Of a DNA stretch of 64,000 bases, positions 1 to 11,592 are shown piece by piece. The translations under genes were made by a program, and so were the position numbers. Source of the DNA: Caulobacter rhizosphaerae (GTDB taxonomy: Bacteria; Pseudomonadota; Alphaproteobacteria; Caulobacterales; Caulobacteraceae); the NCBI RefSeq assembly GCF_010977555.1, contig NZ_CP048815.1, forward strand, positions 2,286,501 through 2,350,500. The letters run 5' to 3'. A model generated the notes under the pieces. It saw only the letters and a program-made list of their open reading frames with translations. It was not told the DNA's origin and made no database searches. Each line of letters begins with the position of its first letter. The first letter of the stretch is position 1.

Positions 1-118
1 CGGGTATCAGGGTCTCCGGATTGCCCGACAGGCCAAAGCCGCCCGACATCAGGGTCATGCCGTCGAAGACCACGCCCTCCAGGGCGGCCGCGGCGCTCTC
101 GTAGATCTTGTTCTTCAT
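1..118 (-). CDS. CoA-transferase subunit A, N-terminal fragment (3-oxoadipate/3-oxoacid type)
   Basis: Only the first 39 codons are in the window; the gene runs off the left edge. It starts at an ATG at 118 and reads MKNKIYESAAAALEGVVFDG, followed by a GGFGLSGNPE segment typical of the alpha subunit of family I CoA transferases. Such enzymes move CoA from succinyl-CoA to a 3-oxoacid. The start lies 18 bases after the pobA stop on the same strand, so the two are probably co-transcribed. A pobA neighbour suggests the beta-ketoadipate enzyme PcaI, but the visible part cannot separate PcaI from a 3-oxoacid CoA transferase. Confidence 0.8.
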   Translation of the reverse strand, partial: MKNKIYESAAAALEGVVFDGMTLMSGGFGLSGNPETLIP

Positions 119-136
119 GGAACGCTCCAGAGCCTT

Positions 137-2352
<2,216 letters not shown>

Positions 2353-2379
2353 CGACGGCTCGCGCCCAAGCCACGACTT

Positions 2380-2420
2380 GCGTACATTGTTTGCTTGGCG
2401 TACAAAATGGCGAGCGTACA
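2380..2420. promoter_or_regulatory. Three direct GCGTACA repeats upstream of the ferulate operon
   Basis: The heptamer GCGTACA occurs at 2380-2386, 2398-2404 and 2414-2420, in the gap between the AraC gene and the first gene of the ferulate operon. Spacings are 18 and 16 bases, so the copies lie near the same helical face. The middle copy is part of GCTTGGCGT (2393-2401), which recurs before the marR gene at 15748. A regulator site is likely; which protein binds is inference. Confidence 0.5.
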
Positions 2421-2467
2421 AATAAACGGCGCCGTAAGGTGCTGTCGCGCCAAGGGAAGGAACGACC

Positions 2468-3880
2468 ATGAACTCGACCCAGGCCGTCTTCGAACGCCTC
2501 GACCCCGTCACTGGCGCGGTCGCCACGACCTCCATCGCCATGACCGCCGATCAAGCGCGCGCGGCCGTCGACGCCGCTCATGCCGCCTTGCCGACTTGGA
2601 GCGCATTGGGCCCTAACGCCCGCCGCGCCTTGCTGTCCAAGGCGGCTGGGGCCCTGGAGGCGCGGGCCGACGATTTCGTCGCCGCGATGATGGGCGAGAT
2701 CGGCGCCACCGAGGGCTGGGCGCGGTTCAACCTGATGCTGGCCGCCTCGATGGTCCGCGAGGCCGCGGCGCTGACCACCCAGATCAACGGCGAGGTGATT
2801 CCGTCCGACAAGCCGGGCTGCCTGGCCATGGCCGTGCGCGAACCGGTCGGCGTCATCCTGGGCATCGCGCCATGGAACGCGCCGATCATCCTGGGCGTCC
2901 GCGCGGTGGCGACGCCCCTGGCGTGCGGCAACACCGTCGTGCTGAAGGCTTCCGAAAGCTGCCCCCGCACCCATGGCCTGATCGCCGAGGCCTTCACGGC
3001 CGCCGGCCTGCCCGAGGGCGCGCTGTCGATCGTCACCAACGCGCCCCAGGATGCGGCCGAGGTGGTCGGCGCCCTGATCGATCACCCAGCGGTGCGGCGG
3101 ATCAATTTCACCGGCTCGACCGCAGTGGGCAAGATCATCGCCAAGCGTGCGGCCGAGCACCTTAAGCCCGTGCTGCTGGAACTGGGCGGCAAGGCCCCGC
3201 TGGTCGTGCTGGAAGACGCCGACCTGGACGAGGCCGTCAAGGCCGCCGCCTTCGGCGCCTTCATGAACCAGGGCCAGATCTGCATGTCGACGGAGCGGAT
3301 CATCGTCGTCGACGCCATCGCCGACGCCTTCGTCGAGAAGTTCGCCGCCAAGGCTTCCAGCCTCGCGGTCGGCGACCCGCGCGAAGGCAAGACGCCGCTC
3401 GGCGCGGTGGTCGACCTGAAGACCGTCACGCACGTCCAGGGCTTGGTGGCCGACGCTGTGAGCGCCGGCGCGGTCCAGGTCAGCGGTGGTCCGGCTCAGG
3501 GCGTGCTGATGCCCGCCACGGTCGTCGACAAGGTCACGCCCGCCATGCGGCTGTTCCGCGAGGAGAGCTTCGGTCCCGTGGTCGGCGTGATCCGCGCCCG
3601 CGACGAGGAGCACGCCATCGCCTTGGCCAACGACACCGAATACGGCCTGTCCGCTTCGGTCTTCACGCGCGACGTCGCCCGCGGCCTGAAGGTGGCGCGG
3701 CGGATCCAGTCGGGCATCTGCCACGTCAACGGTCCGACCGTCCACGACGAGGCGCAGATGCCGTTCGGCGGCGTCAAGGCCTCGGGCTACGGCCGCTTCG
3801 GCGGAAAGGCCGGCATCGACGCCTTTACCGAGCTGCGCTGGATCACGGTCGAGACCCAACCCGGCCATTTCCCGATCTGA
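2468..3880 (+). CDS. vdh: Aldehyde dehydrogenase, probable vanillin dehydrogenase
   Basis: 470-residue NAD(P)-dependent aldehyde dehydrogenase. It has the family's conserved parts in order: the APWNAP segment of the coenzyme fold, NFTGSTAVG, the general-base glutamate E238 in LELGGKAP, and the nucleophilic cysteine C272 in GQICMS. It is the first gene of an operon with a hydroxycinnamoyl-CoA hydratase-lyase and a feruloyl-CoA-type synthetase, which release vanillin or 4-hydroxybenzaldehyde. This enzyme would oxidise that aldehyde to vanillate or 4-hydroxybenzoate. It also resembles salicylaldehyde dehydrogenases, so the substrate is assigned from context. AAGGAACGACC precedes the ATG. Confidence 0.87.
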   Translation: MNSTQAVFERLDPVTGAVATTSIAMTADQARAAVDAAHAALPTWSALGPNARRALLSKAAGALEARADDFVAAMMGEIGATEGWARFNLMLAASMVREAAALTTQINGEVIPSDKPGCLAMAVREPVGVILGIAPWNAPIILGVRAVATPLACGNTVVLKASESCPRTHGLIAEAFTAAGLPEGALSIVTNAPQDAAEVVGALIDHPAVRRINFTGSTAVGKIIAKRAAEHLKPVLLELGGKAPLVVLEDADLDEAVKAAAFGAFMNQGQICMSTERIIVVDAIADAFVEKFAAKASSLAVGDPREGKTPLGAVVDLKTVTHVQGLVADAVSAGAVQVSGGPAQGVLMPATVVDKVTPAMRLFREESFGPVVGVIRARDEEHAIALANDTEYGLSASVFTRDVARGLKVARRIQSGICHVNGPTVHDEAQMPFGGVKASGYGRFGGKAGIDAFTELRWITVETQPGHFPI

Positions 3881-3931
3881 CGATATCATTCGACGCCTCG
3901 CGTCACCCGCTTCGAACTCCAAGGAACGCCC

Positions 3932-4759
3932 ATGACCGACGCCAACGACACTGCAACCTTCCGGGTCGAGAACCGCATCGCCTGGGTGAAGTTCAACCGC
4001 CCCGACAAGCGCAACTGCATGAGCCCCACCCTGAACCGCCGCATGATGGAGGTGCTGGACGAGCTGGAGTTCCGCGACGACGTCGGCGTGCTGGTCCTGA
4101 CGGGCGAGGGATCGGCCTGGTCCGCGGGCATGGACCTGAAGGAATATTTCCGCGAGACCGAAGCCAAGGGCCTTGGCGCCACCCGCCAAGCCCAGCGCGA
4201 GTCCTACGGCTGGTGGCGGCGTCTGCGCTGGTACCAGAAGCCGACCATCGCCATGGTCAATGGCTGGTGCTTCGGCGGCGGCTATGGCCCGCTCTACTCC
4301 TGCGACCTGGCGATCGCGGCCGACGAGGCCCAGTTCGCCCTGTCGGAAATCAACTGGGGCATTCTGCCGGGCGGCGGCGCCACCAAGGTGGTGGTCGACC
4401 TGATGCCGCTTCGCGACGCCATGTACCACGCCATGACCGGCGAGCTGATCGACGGCCAGAAGGCCGCCGCCTGGCGCCTGGTCAATGAAAGCGTGCCGCT
4501 GGAGCGCCTGGAGGCGCGGGTGCGCGAGCTGGCCGAGGTGCTGCTGAAGAAGAACCCCGTGGCCCTGAAGGCGACCAAGGACGCCGTCCGCCGGGTCAAG
4601 GAAATGACCTACGACAACGCCGAGGACTACCTGGTCCGGGCCCAGGAGGCCGCCAATTCCTACGACAACGACGGTCGCAAGGAGGGCATCAAGCAGTTCA
4701 TCGACGACAAGACCTACAAGCCCGGCCTGGGCGCCTACGATCTCGCCAAGCAGAGCTGA
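3932..4759 (+). CDS. ech: p-Hydroxycinnamoyl-CoA hydratase/lyase (feruloyl-CoA hydratase-lyase)
   Basis: 275-residue crotonase-fold enzyme that hydrates feruloyl-CoA or coumaroyl-CoA and cleaves it to an aromatic aldehyde plus acetyl-CoA. It matches the Pseudomonas enzyme closely in recognisable blocks: RPDKRNCMSPTLNRRMMEVL, the oxyanion-loop WSAGMDLKEYFRE, TIAMVNGWCFGGGYGP and LSEINWGILPGG. Its glutamate E139 corresponds to the catalytic Glu143 of the Pseudomonas fluorescens protein. The C-terminal KQFIDDKTYKPGL also fits. It sits 51 bases after the aldehyde dehydrogenase and 42 before the synthetase, as in other ferulate operons. Confidence 0.93.
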   Translation: MTDANDTATFRVENRIAWVKFNRPDKRNCMSPTLNRRMMEVLDELEFRDDVGVLVLTGEGSAWSAGMDLKEYFRETEAKGLGATRQAQRESYGWWRRLRWYQKPTIAMVNGWCFGGGYGPLYSCDLAIAADEAQFALSEINWGILPGGGATKVVVDLMPLRDAMYHAMTGELIDGQKAAAWRLVNESVPLERLEARVRELAEVLLKKNPVALKATKDAVRRVKEMTYDNAEDYLVRAQEAANSYDNDGRKEGIKQFIDDKTYKPGLGAYDLAKQS

Positions 4760-4801
4760 GACGGGGGCAGGGAGGAAACGACGACGGGAGGGACGACTAG
4801 A

Positions 4802-6292
4802 ATGACTCCGATGGACCATGTCGCCCTCCAGGCGCGTCTCCAGCCCGACCGGCTGGCGGCCGTCGACCTGGCCGGCGGGCGTCGCTGGACCTATGCCGAG
4901 CTCGACGCCGACATCGGTCGCGCGGCGGGCGTGCTGCGGCGACGCGGGGTGGGCCAGGGCGACCGCCTGGCGGTGCTGGCCAGGAACCGGGTCCTGCTGG
5001 CGATCCTGCACCTGGCCTGCGCCCGGCTGGGGGCCATGTTCGTGCCGCTGAACTGGCGGCTGAGCGCTGGCGAGATCGCCGCCCTGGTCGAGGACGCCGA
5101 GCCGGCCCTGATCGTCGGCGACGCCCAACTCGGCGCCATGGGCCTCGAGGGGCTCGACCTCGACATCCTGGGGGCCGAGATCCTGGCGGCCGAGCCAGAG
5201 TCGGCCACGCTCGCCGATCGCGAGCGCCCGTCGCTGATCCTCTACACCTCGGGCACCTCGGGTCGGCCCAAGGGGGTGCTGTTGTCGGAGCGCAACCTGG
5301 ACCAGACGGCGATCAATTTCGGCCGCCTGGGCAAGGTCACCCACCAGAGCGTCTTCCTGGTCGACGCGCCGATGTTCCACATCATCGGCCTGGTGACATC
5401 GATCCGTCCCGCCCTGATGCACGGTGGGACCATCCTGGTGTCCGACGGTTTCGAGCCTGGTCGCACGTTGGGCCGCCTGGGCGATCCCGCGTTGGGCGTG
5501 ACCCACTATTTCTGCGTGCCGCAGATGGCCGCGATGCTGCACCGTCATCCGGACTTCGACGCCTCGGCGCTTGGGCGGCTGACGGCGGTCTTTACCGGCG
5601 GCGCGCCCCATCCGGCCGCCGACATCCGCGCCTGGCTGGCCGATGGCGTCCCGGTCGTCGACGGTTACGGCATGAGCGAGGCCGGGACCGTGTTCGGCAT
5701 GCCGGCCGACCTGACGCTGATCGACGCACGAGCCGGCTCGGCGGGCCTGGCCATGTCCTCCGTGGCCACCCGGATCGTCGACGAGCATGACAACGAGTGC
5801 CTCCCAGGCATCGCCGGTGAGCTGCTGTTGAAGGGCGACAATGTCTTCCAGGCCTACTGGCGGCGACCGGACGAGACCGCGCGGGCGTTCACCCCCGATG
5901 GCTGGTTCCGCACCGGCGACATCGCCCGTGCTGACGCCGAGGGCTATCACTGGCTGGTCGACCGCAAGAAGGACATGTTCATCTCGGGCGGGGAGAACAT
6001 CTATCCGGCCGAAATCGAGGCGGCCCTTGCGGACCATCCGGCCATCGCCGAGTGCGCCGTCGTCGGCGTGCCTGATCCGCGCTGGGGCGAAATCGGCCAT
6101 TTGGTCGTGACCTGCCGCGACGGCGCCATCCTCGATCTGACCTTGATCCTGAACCATCTCGAAAATCGGCTGGCCCGCTATAAGCTGCCCAAGGCTCTGA
6201 CCCTGGTCGCGGCGCTGCCGCGCACGGCTTCGGGCAAGATCCAGAAAACGGTCCTGCGCGAGCGGCTGCTCGGCCAGGATCCAAGAACCTGA
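4802..6292 (+). CDS. fcs: Feruloyl-CoA synthetase-like acyl-CoA ligase
   Basis: 496-residue member of the AMP-forming ligase family; it would activate ferulate or coumarate with ATP and CoA. Visible motifs are the phosphate loop LYTSGTSGRPKG (about residues 148-159), GYGMSEAG (about 289-296), WFRTGD (about 368) and the C-terminal catalytic lysine K479 in PRTASGKIQK. The length is normal for the family. The ATG at 4802 has GGGAGGGA upstream. Third gene of the ferulate operon, supplying the substrate of the hydratase-lyase before it. The operon position makes hydroxycinnamate the best substrate guess. Confidence 0.88.
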   Translation: MTPMDHVALQARLQPDRLAAVDLAGGRRWTYAELDADIGRAAGVLRRRGVGQGDRLAVLARNRVLLAILHLACARLGAMFVPLNWRLSAGEIAALVEDAEPALIVGDAQLGAMGLEGLDLDILGAEILAAEPESATLADRERPSLILYTSGTSGRPKGVLLSERNLDQTAINFGRLGKVTHQSVFLVDAPMFHIIGLVTSIRPALMHGGTILVSDGFEPGRTLGRLGDPALGVTHYFCVPQMAAMLHRHPDFDASALGRLTAVFTGGAPHPAADIRAWLADGVPVVDGYGMSEAGTVFGMPADLTLIDARAGSAGLAMSSVATRIVDEHDNECLPGIAGELLLKGDNVFQAYWRRPDETARAFTPDGWFRTGDIARADAEGYHWLVDRKKDMFISGGENIYPAEIEAALADHPAIAECAVVGVPDPRWGEIGHLVVTCRDGAILDLTLILNHLENRLARYKLPKALTLVAALPRTASGKIQKTVLRERLLGQDPRT

Positions 6293-6342
6293 ACGCCGGC
6301 GGTCTCTGGGGGGAGCGACCGGCGAGCCTGAGGGAGGATGAG

Positions 6343-7284
6343 ATGGCGTTGAGTCTCGACGGACAGGGCGGCGCGACCCGGACCGGGATCGGGCTAGAGG
6401 CGTGGAACGCGCTGGTCGCATCGACCTTCGACAATCTCGTGGTCGACGCCGACCGGGAGGGGTTCGAGGGCCGCATGGACGTGCGCGACCTGGGCGGCAT
6501 GGACTTGTCCCGCGTCGCCTCCAGCGCCGCGGTGGTGCGGCGAGGCCGAGCGTCGTGGGCCCAGCGGCCCTATTTCAAGCTGCACGTCCAGGACCTCGGC
6601 CGCAGCCTGAACCTGCAGGATGGCCGGGAGGCGGTGCTGGACGAGGGCGACCTGATGCTGTGCGATCCGGCGCGGCCCTACACGATCCGGTTCGACGATC
6701 CCAACCGCATGCTGGTGCTACGGATCCCCTCCGAGCGATTGGCCGACCGGATGGGCGATCCCGAGGCCCTGTGCGGCCGTCGTCTGGCTGGCGACGGCCT
6801 GGCCGGCGCTCTGCTGACCTCGTTCATCCGGACGCTGTGGACCAACGCCGGCCAGGGCGCCGCGCCCGTCGGCGAGGCGGTGCAGGACGCGGCCCTGTCT
6901 CTGCTGAGCGCTGTCGCTCGCGAAAATGAAGGGGGGACGAGGGCTGTCCGCGACCTCGACGCCGGCCAGGGCGCGGGCGCGCGGATCAAGCGCTTCATCG
7001 ACGAGAACCTTTGCGACCCGGACCTCAGCGTGGGGCGCGTCGCCGGCGCGCTGGGCGTTTCCCCGCGCTACGTCCAGATGGTGTTCGCCGGCATGGCCAC
7101 CACGCCGCTGGCCTATATCCGGCGCAAACGGCTGGAACGGGCGGCGCGAACCCTGCGGGAGGATGGTACGGCCTGCAACATCACCGACCTGTCGTTCGGC
7201 CTGGGCTTCAACGACCTTTCGCATTTCAGCCGGGCTTTCAAGGCCTTCTACGGAGTCGGACCGCGCGAGTTCCGGGCCAGCTGA
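6343..7284 (+). CDS. AraC-family transcriptional regulator (AraC-binding-like sensor domain)
   Basis: 313 residues. Residues ~15-190 form a sensor region of the type seen in FeaR-like AraC proteins (VRRGRASWAQRPYFKLHVQDLGRS, LMLCDPARPYTIRFDDPNRMLVLRIP). Residues ~215-313 hold two helix-turn-helix motifs (VGRVAGALGVSPRYVQMVF, ITDLSFGLGFNDLSHFSRAF). It follows fcs by 50 bases in the same direction and precedes a TonB receptor and two alcohol/aldehyde dehydrogenases. It may control either flank. The inducer is probably an aromatic compound, from context only. Confidence 0.85.
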   Translation: MALSLDGQGGATRTGIGLEAWNALVASTFDNLVVDADREGFEGRMDVRDLGGMDLSRVASSAAVVRRGRASWAQRPYFKLHVQDLGRSLNLQDGREAVLDEGDLMLCDPARPYTIRFDDPNRMLVLRIPSERLADRMGDPEALCGRRLAGDGLAGALLTSFIRTLWTNAGQGAAPVGEAVQDAALSLLSAVARENEGGTRAVRDLDAGQGAGARIKRFIDENLCDPDLSVGRVAGALGVSPRYVQMVFAGMATTPLAYIRRKRLERAARTLREDGTACNITDLSFGLGFNDLSHFSRAFKAFYGVGPREFRAS

Positions 7285-7306
7285 GTCTTTTTCGACGCCC
7301 ACGTTC

Positions 7307-7360
7307 GCGAAAACGACATCGGGCTTCGCATCCGTGAAAGTCGCCTTCGCGCCTGGCCAA
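7307..7360. repeat. Intergenic repeat, copy 1 of 2
   Basis: This 54-base stretch between the AraC gene and the TonB receptor aligns without gaps with 16257-16310 at about 40 of 54 positions. The shared core is CTTCGC, then GAAAGTCG or CAAAGTCG, then CTTCGC and a CCTGG block. Both copies are in intergenic DNA and in the same orientation. Sequence after the copies also resembles (CGTGCTCC in both). Possibly a small multicopy element of this genome. Confidence 0.5.
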
Positions 7361-7419
7361 GTTTGATGGCGCCGCCCGTGCTCCTCTGTCGACAACGACA
7401 TAAAAGGGAGGTTCGGGCC

Positions 7420-9996
7420 ATGGGGCGTAAGCTCTGGTTACATCAGGTGTTCGGGGCGGCGTCCCTGTTTGCCCTGGCGGCGGCCGGCGCCGCGCACGGC
7501 CAGGCCGTCGTGGAGGAAGTTGTCGTCACCGCCCAGAAGCGGGCCGAGAACGTCCAGGACGTGCCGATCGCCATTTCCGCCTTCACCGAAAATGCGCTGC
7601 AGGAACGAGCCGTGGGCAACGTCGCCCAGCTGTCTAACCTGGCGCCCAACGTCACCCTCGACGGCGGCACGCCGTTCTCGGGTTCGCCCTCGGTGCTGTC
7701 GGCCTATGTGCGCGGCATCGGCTCGGACGACTTCGCGTTCAACATCGATCCGGGCGTCGGCATCTATGTCGACGGCGTCTATCTGGCCCGCACCGTCGGC
7801 GCCAACCAAGACCTGCTGGACGTCGAGCGCATCGAGATCTTGAAGGGTCCGCAAGGTACTCTATTCGGCCGCAACACCATTGGCGGCGCGATCTCGATCG
7901 TGACGCGCGAGCCGGGCGACACCTTCAAGTTCAAGGGCGACGTCACCGTCGGCAGCTTCAACCTGATGCAGGCCCGCGGCAGCGCCGACCTGCCGCTGGC
8001 CGAGGGGCTGTCCTCGTCGATCACGTTCGGGATCAAGAGCCGTGAGGGTCATGTCGAGCGCATCCCCTTCCCGGACGCGCGGGCCCGCAACACGACCTCC
8101 TATACGGCCTTCCCGTCGTCCGACTTCAACACGGCGTCGCGCGAGGGCGGTGAGAACAGCTGGAACCTGCGCGGCAAGCTGAAGTGGAGGGGCGAGTCCA
8201 CCAAGGTCGTGCTGGCGGCCGACTACACGCACGAGGATGGCGACGGCCTGGCCAACACCCTGATCGGCACGACGGTGACGGTTCCGGGCAATTTCGCCGG
8301 TACGACCAACCTGCCGGGCACGGCCTTCGATCCGACGGGGACTACGGGCTTCCTGTTCGGCGGGCTCTACAACTTCTGCATCGGCGCGACCGGCGCCCAG
8401 ATCGCGGCCCGCAACGCCCAGGCCCTGTGCGGCGTGCGCGGCACGCAGTACAGCCCCAACCTCCATGTCGCCTCGCTGGCCAGCGTCAATGTCGACGCCG
8501 ACCCGAACAACGACCGGCTGCCCTATGACAGCCGCTTCGTCAGCAAGGACATCGACAAGAGCTACGCCACCGGCAACAGCTTCTCGAACCTGGTCAACTG
8601 GGGCACGGGCCTGACGGTCGAGCACAGCCTCACCGACGACGTGACTCTGAAGTCGATCACCGCCTACCGCAAACTGCTGTGGAAGAGCGGCACCGACGCC
8701 GACGGCTCGCCGCTGAACATCGGCCAGCTCAGCTTCGACATGAAGCAGTGGCAGTTCAGCCAGGAGCTGCAGTTGCTGGGCTCGGCTTTCGACAAGAAGC
8801 TCAATTACGTGCTGGGCGCCTATTACTTCAAGGAAAAGGGCTCGCTGCACGACTACGTCACCTTCGACGAAGGCTTGCTGCAGGTCGACGGTCCCAACCA
8901 GCTTGAGACCAAGAACTACGCCGCGTTCGGCCAGATCGACTGGCGTCCGATCGACCTGATCGGCGTCACGATCGGCGGTCGCTACACCAAGGAAAAGAAG
9001 CTGTTCGAGGGCGGGCAGCAGGACCTGAACGGCTTCAACTACAAGCTCTTCGGCTGTTCGGACGCCAACGGCAACATCACGCCGAACGGGCCTTTCCCGC
9101 TGGCGCCGGTCTCATGCCAGACGGGCCTGAGCTATCCGGATCCCAGCAATCCGGTGCGGGTCTACGCGCCCGGCGTCAACGAGCAGACGTTCAGCAACTT
9201 CTCGCCCAAGGTCGGGGTGCAACTGCACCCGGGCGACGACCTTATGGCCTATGTCAGCTGGTCCAAGGGCTACAAGACCGGCGGCTGGACCACTCGCCTG
9301 ACCAATCCCCAGCTGCTGGCCCAGCCATTTGGCGAAGAGACCGCCACCACCTTGGAAGCTGGCTTCAAGTCGAAACTGCTGGACCGCCGCCTGCAGCTGA
9401 ACGGCTCGGTGTTCCAGACGCAGTACGACGGCATCCAGCTGAACTTCCAGCAGGGCACCTCGCCGACCATCCGCAACGCCGGCGACGCCAAGATCAAGGG
9501 CGCCGAGATCGAGGCGGTCGCGGTGCCCATGGACGGGCTCACCATCAATGCGTCTGTCGGATATCTGCACGCCCGCTACACCGACGTGCTGGCCGGCGTG
9601 CTGGCGGTCAGCGGTCCCAACCCCTTCCAGGCGGGCACCTTCGTTGGCGCCCCGCTGCCCAAGACGCCGAAGTGGAAGATCAACGTCAGCCCACGCTACG
9701 AGTTCAAGCTGGCCAACGGCGGGTCGATCACGGCGATCGGCGACTGGACCTACACCTCCAGCATCTGGAACAACGCCCAGCGCACCTATCTGCTGAAGCG
9801 TCCGGCCGTGCAGGTGGTGAACGCCAGCCTCGCCTATGCCGATCCCGGCGGCGCCTGGACCCTCGCGGTGGGCGGCACGAACCTGACCGACAAGCGCTAC
9901 CTGACGACCGGCAACGAGAACATCGCCGCCGGCGCCATCTTCGGCACCTACAGCCGGCCGCGCGAAGCCTATGTCCGTCTTGGCGTGACGTTCTGA
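7420..9996 (+). CDS. TonB-dependent receptor, probably for an aromatic substrate
   Basis: 858-residue outer-membrane receptor with a signal peptide (MGRKLWLHQVFGAASLFALAAAGAAHGQ). A TonB-box-like VEEVVVTAQKR follows, then a plug domain (VYVRGIGSDDFAF-like segment, VERIEILKGPQGTLFGRNTIGGAISIVT) and a 22-strand-type barrel ending in the aromatic RLGVTF. The ATG at 7420 is preferred because GGGAGG lies upstream and the signal peptide starts there; an upstream in-frame start at 7363 adds an unlikely tail. It lies between an aromatic-type AraC regulator and an aromatic alcohol/aldehyde dehydrogenase pair. Uptake of lignin-derived aromatics through a TonB receptor is known for DdvT of Sphingobium SYK-6. 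Confidence 0.92.
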   Translation: MGRKLWLHQVFGAASLFALAAAGAAHGQAVVEEVVVTAQKRAENVQDVPIAISAFTENALQERAVGNVAQLSNLAPNVTLDGGTPFSGSPSVLSAYVRGIGSDDFAFNIDPGVGIYVDGVYLARTVGANQDLLDVERIEILKGPQGTLFGRNTIGGAISIVTREPGDTFKFKGDVTVGSFNLMQARGSADLPLAEGLSSSITFGIKSREGHVERIPFPDARARNTTSYTAFPSSDFNTASREGGENSWNLRGKLKWRGESTKVVLAADYTHEDGDGLANTLIGTTVTVPGNFAGTTNLPGTAFDPTGTTGFLFGGLYNFCIGATGAQIAARNAQALCGVRGTQYSPNLHVASLASVNVDADPNNDRLPYDSRFVSKDIDKSYATGNSFSNLVNWGTGLTVEHSLTDDVTLKSITAYRKLLWKSGTDADGSPLNIGQLSFDMKQWQFSQELQLLGSAFDKKLNYVLGAYYFKEKGSLHDYVTFDEGLLQVDGPNQLETKNYAAFGQIDWRPIDLIGVTIGGRYTKEKKLFEGGQQDLNGFNYKLFGCSDANGNITPNGPFPLAPVSCQTGLSYPDPSNPVRVYAPGVNEQTFSNFSPKVGVQLHPGDDLMAYVSWSKGYKTGGWTTRLTNPQLLAQPFGEETATTLEAGFKSKLLDRRLQLNGSVFQTQYDGIQLNFQQGTSPTIRNAGDAKIKGAEIEAVAVPMDGLTINASVGYLHARYTDVLAGVLAVSGPNPFQAGTFVGAPLPKTPKWKINVSPRYEFKLANGGSITAIGDWTYTSSIWNNAQRTYLLKRPAVQVVNASLAYADPGGAWTLAVGGTNLTDKRYLTTGNENIAAGAIFGTYSRPREAYVRLGVTF

Positions 9997-10003
9997 CGAA
10001 GGC

Positions 10004-10030
10004 GGGGCGAGCGCGTCCGCCGCTCGCCCC
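10004..10030 (+). terminator. Strong hairpin after the TonB receptor
   Basis: GGGGCGAGCG (10004-10013) pairs perfectly with CGCTCGCCCC (10021-10030) around a seven-base loop. There is no T-run, so it may attenuate or stabilise the receptor mRNA and not end transcription completely before the next gene at 10075. Confidence 0.5.
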
Positions 10031-10074
10031 ATGTCGCCCTTCGGGGCTTGAATATTTAGGAGCGCGAGATCGCC

Positions 10075-11565
10075 ATGAACGACATGAGCCCGCGACCCCC
10101 CGTGGCCGCGCCCCTGCTGTCGGCCGACAACTGGAACGGGCGGTTGTTCTCCGACGGCTGGCGCTCGTCCCAGGGCGGCGTGATCGAGGTGCTGGAGCCG
10201 GCCACCGAGACGGTGCTGACCCGCGTGGGGCGCGCCGACCGTTCGGACGTCGTCCGCGCCGCCGCGTCGGCCAAGACGGCTCAGCCCGCCTGGGCGGCTC
10301 TGACCGCCGACGCGCGCCAGAAAGTGCTGCTGAGGGCCGCCGACCTGTTGGAAGAGCACGCCGTCGACCTGGCGCCGTGGATCATGCGCGAGAGCGGTTC
10401 GGTCGCAGGCAAGGCCGCGGTCGAGCTGGAACACGCTGCGGGCTTCGTGCGGCAGGCTGGCGTGATGGCGACCGAGGCCGCGGGGCTGGTCCTGCCCGCC
10501 TCACCGGACAAGACCAGCATCGCGCGCCGTGTTCCCTTGGGCGTGGTCGCCGTGATCTCGCCGTTCAACTTTCCGCTGGTGCTGTCGATCCGCGCGGTGG
10601 CTCCCGCCTTGGCCGTCGGCAATGCGGTGGTGCTCAAGCCTGACCCGCGCACGCCCATCAGCGGCGGCTTCTTGATTGCTCGGGTGTTCGAGGCGGCCGG
10701 CCTGCCCGAGGGCCTGCTGCATGTCCTGCCCGGCGACGCCGAAGCCGGTGACGCCCTGTGCCGGGATCCGAACATCGCCATGATCGCCTTCACCGGCTCC
10801 ACCGCCGCGGGCCGCAAGGTCGGCGAGGTCGCGGGCGGGCGCCTGAAGAAGGTGGCGCTGGAGCTGGGCGGCAAGAACCCGTTGATCATCCTCGACGACG
10901 CCGATCCGGACGTCGCGGCTTCCAACGCGGCCTGGGCGGCGTGGCTGCACCAGGGCCAAATCTGCATGACCGCCGGCCGACTGCTGGTCCAGCGCGGGAT
11001 CCACGACGCGGTGGTCGAGCGCCTGGCCGTCAAGGCGGCGCACCTGCCGGTCGGCGATCCGATGCGCGGCGACGTGGCGCTGGGCCCGCTGATCAGCCGG
11101 AGCCAACTGGACCGGGTCCATGCCATCGTCGCCGACACGGTGGCGGCCGGCGCCCAACTGATCGCCGGCGGGACGCATGACGGCCTATTCTACGCGCCGA
11201 CAGTGCTGGCCGGGGTCAAGCCGGGCATGCGGGCGTTCGAGGAGGAGATCTTCGGCCCCGTCGCGGCGATCACCGTCTTCGACGAACTGGACGAGGCCGC
11301 CCGCCTGGCCAACCATGGACCGTACGGCCTGGCGGCGGGGATCATCACCGGTTCGGTGGGGCGCGGCATGGGCCTGGGGAGGGCGCTCGAGGTGGGGCAC
11401 CTGCATATCAACGAGCAGACGGTCGAAGCCGGGCCTCACGCGCCGTTCGGCGGCATGAAGGCTTCCGGCAACGGAACCCGGATCAGCGGGCCGGCGAACC
11501 TGGACGAGTTCACCACCTGGCGGTGGGAAACGGTCAAGGCCGTGGCCACGCCCTATCCGTTCTAG
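10075..11565 (+). CDS. Benzaldehyde dehydrogenase-like aldehyde dehydrogenase (XylC type)
   Basis: 496-residue NAD-dependent aldehyde dehydrogenase. Signature segments: ISPFNFPLVLSIRAVAPALAVGNAVVLKP, AFTGSTAAGRKVGE, the base glutamate in LELGGKNPL, the nucleophile C297 in HQGQICMT, and EEEIFGPVAAI. The run LHINEQTVEAGPHAPFGGMKASG and general layout recall benzaldehyde dehydrogenases such as XylC. It is followed after 27 bases by an aryl-alcohol-type dehydrogenase, so the pair would take a benzyl-type alcohol to its acid. AGGAG lies 12 bases before the ATG. The exact aromatic aldehyde is unknown. Confidence 0.88.
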   Translation: MNDMSPRPPVAAPLLSADNWNGRLFSDGWRSSQGGVIEVLEPATETVLTRVGRADRSDVVRAAASAKTAQPAWAALTADARQKVLLRAADLLEEHAVDLAPWIMRESGSVAGKAAVELEHAAGFVRQAGVMATEAAGLVLPASPDKTSIARRVPLGVVAVISPFNFPLVLSIRAVAPALAVGNAVVLKPDPRTPISGGFLIARVFEAAGLPEGLLHVLPGDAEAGDALCRDPNIAMIAFTGSTAAGRKVGEVAGGRLKKVALELGGKNPLIILDDADPDVAASNAAWAAWLHQGQICMTAGRLLVQRGIHDAVVERLAVKAAHLPVGDPMRGDVALGPLISRSQLDRVHAIVADTVAAGAQLIAGGTHDGLFYAPTVLAGVKPGMRAFEEEIFGPVAAITVFDELDEAARLANHGPYGLAAGIITGSVGRGMGLGRALEVGHLHINEQTVEAGPHAPFGGMKASGNGTRISGPANLDEFTTWRWETVKAVATPYPF

Positions 11566-11592
11566 ACCCGCGGCTTCGAGGAGTTCGTCCGC

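Noticed and set aside
2380..2420. GCGTACA triplet as a CRISPR array
   Set aside because: Repeat units are only seven bases and spacers about ten; this fits regulator sites.
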